Shown piece after piece: positions 12,891-18,906 of a DNA stretch of 22,259 nt (position 1 is the first letter of the stretch; every line of letters begins with the position of its first letter). Source of the stretch: a virus. Position numbers and translations under genes: made by a program. The notes under the pieces are model-generated. The model was not told the DNA's origin. It ran no database searches and worked only from the letters and a program-made list of their open reading frames with translations. The stretch lies in the IMG/VR virus record IMGVR_UViG_3300028025_004197, positions 1 through 22,259 of that record. One strand, given 5' to 3'.

Positions 12891-13052
12891 TTAATCACAT
12901 TCTAGATGTTCCATTGCTAGCTTAGTAGTCTTCTGCAACGGAAGCGCGCCACTTGCCAGCTTCTCAATCAAGCTAACGCTAACGTCTAGCTTTTCTGCCA
13001 GTTGCTCGCGGGTCATCTTGGTTCGTTTTAGGTATTTCTTAACGTAAGTCAT
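12891..13052 (-). CDS. Small helix-turn-helix (Xre/Cro-like) regulator
   Basis: The protein has 53 residues. I chose ATG 13052 (MTYVKKYLKRT…), behind GAGGTGCAA, over an upstream in-frame start. The sequence KMTREQLAEKLDVSVSLIEKLASGALPL fits a helix-turn-helix with recognition helix around VSVSLIEKLASG. It is nearly a bare DNA-binding domain. It could act on this operon or on the divergent promoters near 14.7 kb; the target is not shown. Confidence 0.8.
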   Translation of the reverse strand: MTYVKKYLKRTKMTREQLAEKLDVSVSLIEKLASGALPLQKTTKLAMEHLECD

Positions 13053-13059
13053 TTGCACC

Positions 13060-13293
13060 TCAAAACGGGATAGTATCATTCAAATCATTGGCTTTTGCTG
13101 CTGGCTTTTTGTCGTATGGTTTGTCAATGCTAAAGTTTATCCAGCCGCCATCAGGCACGGAATCAAGGTAAGCTTTCAGTTCCGGCGTTTTTTTCATCCC
13201 GGCCTGCAGCCCGTATTTACCTTCTTTAACGTTCCCGCCAATCCAGTATTTCCCAGTATCAACTCGTTTAAATTTTACAGAATAGCCGTCCAT
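13060..13293 (-). CDS. Small protein with SSB-like C-terminal tail
   Basis: The 77-residue product is beta-rich and aromatic (YSVKFKRVDTGKYWIGGNV…, GGWINFSIDKPY), followed by a disordered lysine and alanine linker and the end NDLNDTIPF. The last residues resemble the acidic DDDIPF tip of bacterial SSB, which recruits repair and replication proteins. With Erf in the same operon, a role as a phage single-strand DNA-binding or SSB-mimicking protein is plausible. It is too short for a standard SSB, and the tail has only two acidic residues. Confidence 0.55.
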   Translation of the reverse strand: MDGYSVKFKRVDTGKYWIGGNVKEGKYGLQAGMKKTPELKAYLDSVPDGGWINFSIDKPYDKKPAAKANDLNDTIPF

Positions 13294-13466
13294 TATGCTG
13301 GTATCCCTTTTTCTAGTGTTTCGTGATATAGCTTTGTTAAATCATGCAATATGTCATTCAAAAAATCCATCTTCTCTATCCATTCCAAATCCTCAAAATC
13401 TTTGGATATATGGATTTTTCCTTCCTCTGCCCTATTCGGGTTCCAACTAGCTTTAATTTGGTACAT
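13293..13466 (-). CDS. Hypothetical 57-residue protein
   Basis: I chose ATG 13466 behind AAGGAGAGTTATT; the upstream in-frame extension overlaps the previous gene and has no ribosome site. The sequence begins MYQIKASWNPNRAEEGKIHI and has an acidic, helical second half. The stop overlaps the next start as TAATG. No family recognised. Confidence 0.72.
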   Translation of the reverse strand: MYQIKASWNPNRAEEGKIHISKDFEDLEWIEKMDFLNDILHDLTKLYHETLEKGIPA

Positions 13467-13893
13467 AATAACTCTCCTTAGGTGGCAGCAAGTGCTCGTT
13501 TGGATCTTGAATATAAACACCCTCGCTTGCAAATGCCTGTTTAATATCATCTATGAATTGCACGCTTTCAGGCTTGGTATAGTCTGCCATGCTAGCCTTC
13601 TTCTTAAATACAGGTTCCAAAATGCCGACATCTTCATCCGGGCCAAACAGCTGTTTTAGCTCCTTGTGCACCTGTGCCTGAGTTACCTTATAGCCCCTGT
13701 CTAAGTAGTGCTGGGCGACAACTGGGAGCACAACTTCGCGGTAGTAAGCATGCATCTCATTGCTGATTTTTAGGCGCTTACGGTCCACAGTAATGCAAAT
13801 GTCTTTTCCCTCGTGTGAAGCAAGCTCCGCCAAAAAAGATAGTTCTGCATTATCGGATAGCTGGCCATTTTCTATTTTGCTGTAAATTTTCAT
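13453..13893 (-). CDS. NinB-like recombination accessory protein (tentative)
   Basis: This 146-residue protein has ICITVDRKRLKISNEMHAYY near residues 32-51, reminiscent of the T-I-x-R-x-R-S-x-x-x-N pattern of lambda NinB. The C-terminal half ends in ESVQFIDDIKQAFASEGVYI. NinB-type proteins assist phage recombination and bind DNA. The gene lies directly after the Erf homologue, which supports a recombination role. The similarity is short and partial, so the name is tentative. It overlaps the next gene by 14 bases. Confidence 0.5.
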   Translation of the reverse strand: MKIYSKIENGQLSDNAELSFLAELASHEGKDICITVDRKRLKISNEMHAYYREVVLPVVAQHYLDRGYKVTQAQVHKELKQLFGPDEDVGILEPVFKKKASMADYTKPESVQFIDDIKQAFASEGVYIQDPNEHLLPPKESYYVPN

Positions 13894-13895
13894 TG

Positions 13896-14648
13896 TTAAC
13901 CCTGCAAGTGAAGACCATCAAGTTTCAACTGTAATGCATCCGTAGCATTCTGAGCATATTGGTCGTCTACGTTTTCAAGGCGGCGTATTCTTGTCCAGAT
14001 AACAGCCGCAGATTCTTTGTTCGGCAGGCGCTCAATTGCACTCATGGTTTCGTTGTAATACTTCTTAAACTCTACAGACGAGCCGAACTCTTCGCGCGCT
14101 GTTTTTTCACCGTTTGTAGGGGAATTGGGCGGTGATTTCTTTTCTTCTGATATGTCATTCGCTTCCGGCTCGTCACCAGTTTCAATAAGGAATGCCTGTC
14201 TTAAAGCATATTTAAGCGCACCAGTTGCAGCTTTATAGGAAGATTTATCACCAGTATCTACACCCTCTCCTATAGCGCATATCACGCGGTTAGTACCGCT
14301 GGGAACATGGGTAAAAACATAAGTATAGTTTACAACCACCCGAAAAGTTTTTTTATTATCACTTGTTACTGTAACATCCGCCAACTCTACCTTAGCCTCA
14401 GATGGTGTTGGTGGTAATACCCCATGCTTCAGCAGCGTAGGGCGCAATGCTTTAATTAAATCAGCCTCGCCTGCATAGCGGTAATTTTGCGCAGTATTTT
14501 TGCCTAGCTTTTGCACATAGCCAACTTCATTCATAATTGCTAAAAATGCCTCACCAATGTTTGCATGGGCGACTACTGTCAGTTCAGTAGAATTAGCAGC
14601 ATGTGCTCCTGAAGGCTCCGTCACTGCGTTGGCATTATTCTTCGTCAT
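13896..14648 (-). CDS. erf: Erf-family single-strand annealing protein
   Basis: This is a 250-residue protein. I chose ATG 14648 behind GGAGGATAT; earlier in-frame starts lack a ribosome site. The core, residues about 30-165, shows the Erf superfamily pattern: AFLAIMNEVGYVQKLGKN, YRYAGEADLIKALRPTLLKH, the beta strands FRVVVNYTYVFTHVPSGT, then GEGVDTGDKSSYKAATGALKYALRQAFLI. Erf proteins form rings that anneal complementary single strands and promote phage recombination or genome circularisation. A linker rich in Pro, Ser and Asn (about 170-185) leads to a helical C-terminal region. It is the first gene of the leftward recombination operon. Confidence 0.88.
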   Translation of the reverse strand: MTKNNANAVTEPSGAHAANSTELTVVAHANIGEAFLAIMNEVGYVQKLGKNTAQNYRYAGEADLIKALRPTLLKHGVLPPTPSEAKVELADVTVTSDNKKTFRVVVNYTYVFTHVPSGTNRVICAIGEGVDTGDKSSYKAATGALKYALRQAFLIETGDEPEANDISEEKKSPPNSPTNGEKTAREEFGSSVEFKKYYNETMSAIERLPNKESAAVIWTRIRRLENVDDQYAQNATDALQLKLDGLHLQG

Positions 14649-14674
14649 ATATCCTCCGTTGTTTCGATGCACGT

Positions 14675-14713
14675 TAGCAAAAACTGCAACCGCCTGTCTA
14701 GCAAATAATGCAA
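14675..14713. repeat. Two 15-bp direct repeats in the divergent control region
   Basis: TAGCAAAAACTGCAA (14675-14689) and TAGCAAATAATGCAA (14699-14713) differ at two positions and start 24 bases apart. They lie between the Erf ribosome site and the rightward promoter, where operator sites for a regulator of both operons would be expected. I saw no convincing leftward -10/-35 pair here. Confidence 0.6.
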
Positions 14714-14733
14714 CAAATTGAAAAATTGTTTTC

Positions 14734-14762
14734 TTGCCAATAACCACAAATATTTCTACACT
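14734..14762 (+). promoter_or_regulatory. Rightward promoter of the replication operon, probably leaderless
   Basis: TTGCCA (14734-14739) and TACACT (14757-14762) are separated by 17 bases. The predicted start falls exactly on the A of ATG 14769, and no ribosome site precedes that ATG. This suggests a leaderless mRNA. Confidence 0.5.
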
Positions 14763-14768
14763 GACGCT

Positions 14769-15110
14769 ATGAAAAGAAATTACCCAGAAGATGATTTACA
14801 GCGTGCAGTGATAAAATATATCCGCCTACAGTATCCGCATTTACTATGCTTTGCGGTTCCCAATGGCGGCAAGCGCAACCCACGAGAAGCAGCTAGGCTG
14901 AAGTCACAAGGTGTATTGGCTGGGGTTAGTGATATTCTTTTATTTTGGCCGGGTGGGATGGGCGCAATCGAGCTTAAAGCTGGAAACCGCAAGCCATCTG
15001 GTCAGCAAGAGTATTTTGGGGATAGATGGGAATGGTGCGGCGGTAACTTCGCAGTTTGTAATAGTTTGGATGGTGTTGTAGAGCTGCTGCGTAAATGGGG
15101 TGTTAAATGA
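14769..15110 (+). CDS. VRR-NUC domain nuclease
   Basis: This 113-residue protein has the compact phage VRR-NUC pattern. QRAVIKYIRLQYP lies at residues 11-23, PNGGKRNPREAARLKSQGVLAGVSDILL at about 31-58, and AIELKAGNRKPSGQQ at 66-80. The PD-(D/E)xK catalytic set is likely D55, E68 and K70, with Q79 or Q80 following. These nucleases act on branched or replicating DNA, as in recombination and Holliday junction processing. The start is ATG 14769; an upstream TTG at 14718 is in frame but would precede the predicted promoter start. Confidence 0.85.
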   Translation: MKRNYPEDDLQRAVIKYIRLQYPHLLCFAVPNGGKRNPREAARLKSQGVLAGVSDILLFWPGGMGAIELKAGNRKPSGQQEYFGDRWEWCGGNFAVCNSLDGVVELLRKWGVK

Positions 15111-15376
15111 GCGCGCCAACCAAAACACAGCGTGATAGGTGGCGCCGTATTGCCGAAATTGGGTGCCTAATATGCGCGCAACCCGCAGAAATCCACCATT
15201 GCTTAACTGGCGCCGGGGGAAGAAAAAACCATGATAAAGTGATAGGCCTTTGCTATCTACATCACCGTGGAAAACAAGGTATCCATTTCATGGGACGCAA
15301 GGCGTGGGCTAGGATTTGCGGCACCGAGCAAGAGCTTTTAGATAAAATTGATTTAATGGTTGCAACTTCCATATAG
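15107..15376 (+). CDS. Ref-like RecA-dependent HNH nuclease
   Basis: This 89-residue protein resembles the C-terminal nuclease part of phage P1 Ref and its short relatives. GCLICAQPAEIHH (residues 19-31) is followed by IGLCYLHHRGKQGIHFMGRKAW (46-67) and CGTEQELL. Zinc ligands are probably C20, C23, C49 and H52 or H53, with H30 and H31 near the active site. Ref-type nucleases cut DNA within RecA filaments. The start overlaps the VRR-NUC gene by 4 bases (ATGA), so the two are coupled. Confidence 0.8.
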   Translation: MSAPTKTQRDRWRRIAEIGCLICAQPAEIHHCLTGAGGRKNHDKVIGLCYLHHRGKQGIHFMGRKAWARICGTEQELLDKIDLMVATSI

Positions 15377-15388
15377 ATTATTTATACT
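15360..15388 (+). promoter_or_regulatory. Promoter for the structured leader and replication genes
   Basis: TTGCAA (15360-15365) and TATACT (15383-15388) have a 17-base spacer. The predicted start near 15395 would give an mRNA with a leader of about 110 bases carrying the three-way junction at 15412-15474. The -35 box lies in the last codons of the Ref-like gene. Confidence 0.6.
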
Positions 15389-15411
15389 GTTTGAAGCGCA
15401 ATAAAAAGCGT

Positions 15412-15499
15412 GGGGTGGCGGAGTTTGCAAGCTCTAGCTGATACATACCTTCCCGGTAATCAGCGTGCCACCCCTATAATCTAGGGAAGGAGGGAAGGT
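15412..15499 (+). promoter_or_regulatory. Structured leader RNA with loop complementary to the ribosome site
   Basis: The outer stem GGGGTGGC (15412-15419) pairs with GCCACCCC (15467-15474). Inside are two hairpins. Hairpin 1 is GAGTT/AGCTC around TGCA (15421-15434). Hairpin 2 is GCTGAT/ATCAGC (15437-15442, 15459-15464), continued after a bulge by TACC/GGTA around the loop TTCCC (15450-15454). The segment ACCTTCCC (15447-15454) is the exact complement of GGGAAGGT (15492-15499), five bases before the start codon of the replication gene. GGGAAGG occurs a second time at 15484-15490. A switch between hairpin 2 and loop/ribosome-site pairing would control translation. It matches no riboswitch class I know. 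Confidence 0.72.
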
Positions 15500-15503
15500 T
15501 GCA

Positions 15504-16133
15504 ATGCAATGGTTTAGATTCTACGGCGACGCCGTTAATGACCCTAAGGTTCAGTCCTTAACGGGTGATCAATTTAAGTTTTGGGTTAACCTTTTATGTG
15601 TTGCCTCAAAAAACAAAGGCACTATAAAAATATCTGAATTACCGTTCACATTAAGAATGGACGAGGCTGCCATTAGGCTCGCTTTAGGCTCGCTCGAGGC
15701 TCTCAATCTCCTCGTCCGAAGCAACCAGCACGCCGACTGTATAACCCCGAACGGCTGGAACAAAAGACAATATAAATCAGACGTCTCCACCGAAAGAGTG
15801 AAACGTTTCAGAAACGTTGCAGAAACGCCCCCAGAACAGATACAGAAACAGAACAGAACCCCTATAGTCCCCAGGGGGGATTTTAAAGCATTTTATTCCG
15901 CCTATCCTAAACGCATTTCACCTAAGGATGCAGAGAGGGCATATCTGAAAGCGTTAAAGTCAGTGGCGCATGAAGAGATAATGGCTGGTGTTATTAAATA
16001 CGCAAGCCATGTGGCTGGAACTGAAAGGCAATACATACAGGCACCAGCGGCATGGCTAAACAAAGGTCGATGGGCGGATGACTATGGCACCCCACAGTCT
16101 GCAATACCCGATTGGATTAAGGCGCAGCGATGA
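15504..16133 (+). CDS. Phage replication initiator/helicase-loader-like protein
   Basis: This 209-residue protein has an N-terminal winged-helix-like region (residues 1-85, MQWFRFYGDAVNDPKVQSL…) and a W-N-K-R-Q stretch followed by STERVKRFR at about 85-103. After a polar linker comes the C-terminal pattern FKAFYSAYPKRISPKDAERAY (127-147), ending in PAAWLNKGRW (181-190). This layout is common in phage replisome-organiser or O-like proteins, which bind the origin and recruit the helicase. The ribosome site AAGGAGGGAAGG is strong but may be masked by the leader RNA. It ends with a 4-base overlap into the primase-helicase gene. Confidence 0.75.
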   Translation: MQWFRFYGDAVNDPKVQSLTGDQFKFWVNLLCVASKNKGTIKISELPFTLRMDEAAIRLALGSLEALNLLVRSNQHADCITPNGWNKRQYKSDVSTERVKRFRNVAETPPEQIQKQNRTPIVPRGDFKAFYSAYPKRISPKDAERAYLKALKSVAHEEIMAGVIKYASHVAGTERQYIQAPAAWLNKGRWADDYGTPQSAIPDWIKAQR

Positions 16134-17702
16134 TAGATCAGCTTTTATCCATTGGCATCCGAATCAGGCATAGCCAAGGAACAAAAAAAACACTTTGCCC
16201 AAAATGCACACCAACAAGGAAAAACAAAGATGACAAAAGCCTCAGCGTCACAATCGAAACAGACTGCATCCTCTACAACTGCCACAACTGCCAATTTTCG
16301 GGACGAGTGGGAAGCGCTAGAAGCTCGGGGGATAAGCCGAGAGTTCGCAGCGAAACTTGGGTTGAGAACTTCAGGCGCAGGAAAACGTGGTAGAATTGAG
16401 ATCCCATATTACCTGAATGGCGAGGAAATTAACTGCAAAACCCGTGGCATAATGGGCGAGAAGTTCTTTTATCAACTGCCTGATAAACAAAAGATTTTTT
16501 ATAACCAAGATATAATTACAGAATGGCAAAAGACAGGCGAGCCTCTTTTAATTTGTGAGGGTGAGATTGATTGCATTTCTGCTTTACAGTGCGGTTATAT
16601 GGCTGTTTCGGTGCCGGACGGTGCGCCTGCGACAAAACTAGGAGATGGGGCGACAAGGAAGTATGAATATCTTGATGGTTTCCCAACTTCTGGCGAGGTT
16701 ATCATCTGCGCGGATGCCGATGGCGCAGGTGAAAACCTGCTTCATGATCTAGCTTTAAGGCTTGGACGCAAGCGCTGCAAATGGGTAAAATATCCTAAAG
16801 GATGCAAGGATTTAAACGATGCTTTACGGCTATTCGGGCAAAAGGGCGTAGACGCCACCATTAAAACTGCCAAATGGGTAGAGATCGACGGGCTATCACT
16901 TATGAGCGAATTGCCTCCACTTTCTATGCCAGAGCACAGGCCAGCTGGCTTTGTTCCACTGAATATCCGCAAGGGTGATTTCTGGATTGTAACCGGCATA
17001 CCTTCAATGGGAAAAACTCAGGTAACAAATTACTTGGCGCACACAGCAGCAACGCAAGGGTGGCATGTTACATTCGCAAGCTTTGAACAGAGGCCACAAA
17101 CACAGCACCGCTATAACTTGCGAAGCCTTTACCTAGACAAGCCCGCAGCAGCTGCAACTGATGATGAGCTGGCGCGCGCCGACAAGTGGATAGACGACCA
17201 TTACAGTTTTATTACCACGCCAAGAGACAGAAACGAAAGCCACGATCTATTTTGGTTGCTTGATAAGATGGCGGCGGCTGTGCATCGTTATGGCGCGGAT
17301 ATGTTTGTAATCGACCCTTGGAATGAGATTCAGCACCAATTTAACAACAAAGAGATGACGGGCACCGAATATATCCGCTTTGCAATTATGGAGTTAAAGC
17401 ACTTTGCAGATGATTACCGGGTGAATATGACAATAGTGGCGCACCCAACAAAGCAACAGAAACAGGACGGCAAGCTAACCGTTCCTACGCTTTATGACAT
17501 TGAAGATTCAAGGCACTGGTATAACAAAGCAGATGTTGGTGCTATTGTTCACCTTCAAGACGATGGTAGCACGTTGCTCAGAGTGGCAAAATCACGATAC
17601 CACGATGATATAGGAAAGACCGGGGACTACATTTTAAGTTACGACACTAAGACTAAGAAATTTGATAAACCAAACCCAATCTATTCAGCTTATCAGGAGT
17701 AA
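16130..17702 (+). CDS. T7-like primase-helicase, frame interrupted at 16295-16298
   Basis: Read with one +1 shift, the product is 523 residues. Residues 1-56 (first frame) form a primase zinc ribbon with C23, C26, C51 and C54. The second frame then continues DEWEALEARGISREFAAKLG, a Toprim domain (EGEID about 143-147, DADGAG 195-200) and a DnaB/T7-type helicase: Walker A GIPSMGKT (289-296), Walker B VIDPW (393-397), and TIVAHPTK with H438. The enzyme primes and unwinds DNA at the fork. The frame changes at TTTT (16295-16298); the first frame stops at 16391-16393. A zinc-less form could start at ATG 16230, behind AAGGAA, by analogy with T7 gp4B. The second frame upstream of that merely shadows the zinc ribbon. 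Confidence 0.85.
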
Positions 17703-17705
17703 AAT

Positions 17706-17909
17706 ATGTCACACAAAATTTACAGCATGGAATTACATCAAGTTATTGAAATAAATATGGATTACAAAACAGAATCAGGCTATGATAGCAAGCCTATGGA
17801 AGTAATGCGAGTGCCCGGCGGATGGATTTATGGTGTTGGAACTGAAAATTCGGTATTGGTGCCATATAGCGCTGATATGAAAGACATTATGGATGGAGTT
17901 GCGATATAA
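17706..17909 (+). CDS. Hypothetical 67-residue protein
   Basis: It starts 3 bases after the helicase stop with AGGAG nearby. The sequence is acidic and beta-rich (MEVMRVPGGWIYGVGTENSVLV), like a small SH3-type fold, and ends DMKDIMDGVAI. No family recognised. Probably co-transcribed with the replication genes. Confidence 0.72.
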   Translation: MSHKIYSMELHQVIEINMDYKTESGYDSKPMEVMRVPGGWIYGVGTENSVLVPYSADMKDIMDGVAI

Positions 17910-17939
17910 TTAAATAACCAATTAAATTCATTTTCCCTA

Positions 17940-17969
17940 TTGACTCTATGGTGAGGGTTGTGCGATAAG
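17940..17969 (+). promoter_or_regulatory. Possible promoter before the small-gene group
   Basis: TTGACT (17940-17945) is a good -35 box; GATAAG (17964-17969) is the best -10 match, with an 18-base spacer. The region before it (17910-17939) is AT-rich and could act as an UP element. The -10 box is weak, so this is tentative. Confidence 0.35.
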
Positions 17970-17987
17970 TTGTCTATCGGAGGACAC

Positions 17988-18161
17988 ATGAAAAAAACCA
18001 AAAACTACTTACCCATCTGCACTACACTACCGCTTGGTGGTGAGGCTGAAGCGTTCGCAGCGTATTGCAAGGAGATCAACCGTGCTCAGGCTTGGGTGAC
18101 CCGAGAAGCTTTGCGGGAGTTTATGAGAGGGGTTGCGTCTAATGGATTATGGGGCAGGTAA
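17988..18161 (+). CDS. Hypothetical 57-residue protein, possible ribbon-helix-helix
   Basis: I chose ATG 17988 behind CGGAGG; an earlier in-frame start at 17958 lacks a ribosome site. A short strand (YLPICTTLPL) precedes two helices (EAFAAYCKEINRAQAWVTREALREFMRG), a layout like a small ribbon-helix-helix DNA-binding protein, though without a clear consensus. The stop overlaps the next start as TAATG. Confidence 0.65.
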   Translation: MKKTKNYLPICTTLPLGGEAEAFAAYCKEINRAQAWVTREALREFMRGVASNGLWGR

Positions 18162-18247
18162 TGACCATCAAACAAGCAATCTTTGAAGTATCGATGTATG
18201 CAGTGGCTTTTTTTGGCACTACAGCAGCAATGCAGATGTTTTGGTAG
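18161..18247 (+). CDS. Possible 28-residue hydrophobic peptide
   Basis: ATG 18161 shares a base with the previous TAA and follows GGGGCAGGTA. The peptide has one hydrophobic segment (AIFEVSMYAVAFFGTTAAMQ) and ends MFW. It fills the space between two coupled genes, and its stop lies 15 bases before the next start. Probably a membrane micro-protein; it may only maintain coupling. Confidence 0.5.
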   Translation: MTIKQAIFEVSMYAVAFFGTTAAMQMFW

Positions 18248-18261
18248 GGGAGTGGCTGGCA

Positions 18262-18447
18262 ATGTCTAGAATCACCATAACGCAGGCTCTAGACGAAGCG
18301 CAGGAGTATCTGCATCGTGTTGGCCCCAAGTCTGGAGAATATCAGCGCTTTGAAAAAATTATGAGTCATTGGGCATTACACCCAAGGGGCAGGGAATGGT
18401 CTTTGGTTGACGATCTGGTTGATTTTGTTAAGTACGGCGAAAGATAA
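18262..18447 (+). CDS. Hypothetical 61-residue protein
   Basis: I chose ATG 18262 behind GGGGAGTGGCTGGCA; an upstream TTG in frame is less likely. It is helical and charged (ITQALDEAQEYLHRVGPKSG, then LVDDLVDFVKYGER). No family recognised. The next gene starts immediately after its stop. Confidence 0.7.
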   Translation: MSRITITQALDEAQEYLHRVGPKSGEYQRFEKIMSHWALHPRGREWSLVDDLVDFVKYGER

Positions 18448-18651
18448 ATGAAGAAGGGGTTAACAATAGGTGAAGCTTGTTTGCTGTTTAAGGTACCACC
18501 ATTGCCAGAAGGGATGATGATGAGTGGATGGCAGCGTTTACCAAGAGAACAACAAAAACAAATGTGGGCTGATTATGTTAAAGCTAATCCTAACTATGAA
18601 GCGGAATTACTTGGGTTAAATACAATTGACACTTTCCCCCCAAAAGGTTAA
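18448..18651 (+). CDS. Hypothetical 67-residue protein
   Basis: It starts directly after the previous stop. Residues 20-45 (PEGMMMSGWQRLPREQQKQMW) form an unusual Met/Gln-rich stretch, followed by ADYVKANPNYEAELLG. No family recognised. Confidence 0.68.
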   Translation: MKKGLTIGEACLLFKVPPLPEGMMMSGWQRLPREQQKQMWADYVKANPNYEAELLGLNTIDTFPPKG

Positions 18652-18660
18652 TGTAATCAA

Positions 18661-18906
18661 ATGGCTGATATAGAACCACCAGTTTGGAGATGCAAAAAGC
18701 GTATCGGTAACCTAATGGGGCGCTTGAATAAGCACGCAGAAGGTGAAATAGAGCTTACTGCAACGCAGGTTGCTGCGATTAGGCTTTACCTAGATAAAAC
18801 ATTGCCAAGCTTAGCATCGACTACAATTAGCGGCGATCCCGAGGGATCGCCTGTAAAACATTCTATTGATGTAAGGTTTGTTGATGCGGAACCGCGAGCA
18901 GATTAA
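18661..18906 (+). CDS. terS: Probable terminase small subunit
   Basis: This 81-residue protein resembles short phage proteins found just before large terminase genes. It has a basic helical start (VWRCKKRIGNLMGRLNKHAEG), then IELTATQVAAIRLYLDKTLPSL and a SGDPEG turn before a beta-like end (VKHSIDVRFVD). The T-A-x-Q-x-x-A…L-x-K-x-x-P-x-L pattern is typical of this group. Small terminases recognise phage DNA and load the packaging motor. It is shorter than classical TerS proteins. A near-perfect palindrome lies in its 3' part, and its end overlaps the GIY-YIG gene by 23 bases. Confidence 0.65.
   Translation: MADIEPPVWRCKKRIGNLMGRLNKHAEGEIELTATQVAAIRLYLDKTLPSLASTTISGDPEGSPVKHSIDVRFVDAEPRAD
18832..18851. 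repeat. 20-bp near-perfect palindrome inside the terS gene
   Basis: GGCGATCCC (18832-18840) and GGGATCGCC (18843-18851) are exact inverted repeats with two bases between them. It lies about 32 bases before the GIY-YIG start. It could be a hairpin in mRNA, a protein-binding site or part of a packaging signal. Confidence 0.75.

Noticed and set aside
15412-15474. Cloverleaf-like fold considered as a tRNA or hammerhead ribozyme.
   Set aside because: No T-arm consensus, no anticodon arm of correct size and no CUGAUGA/GAAA core. The three-way junction with a loop complementary to the ribosome site explains it better.
16152-16229. ATG 16152 as start of the helicase frame.
   Set aside because: The residues it would add only shadow the zinc-ribbon coding sequence in the other frame and resemble no primase domain. 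ATG 16230 or a frame shift is more plausible.
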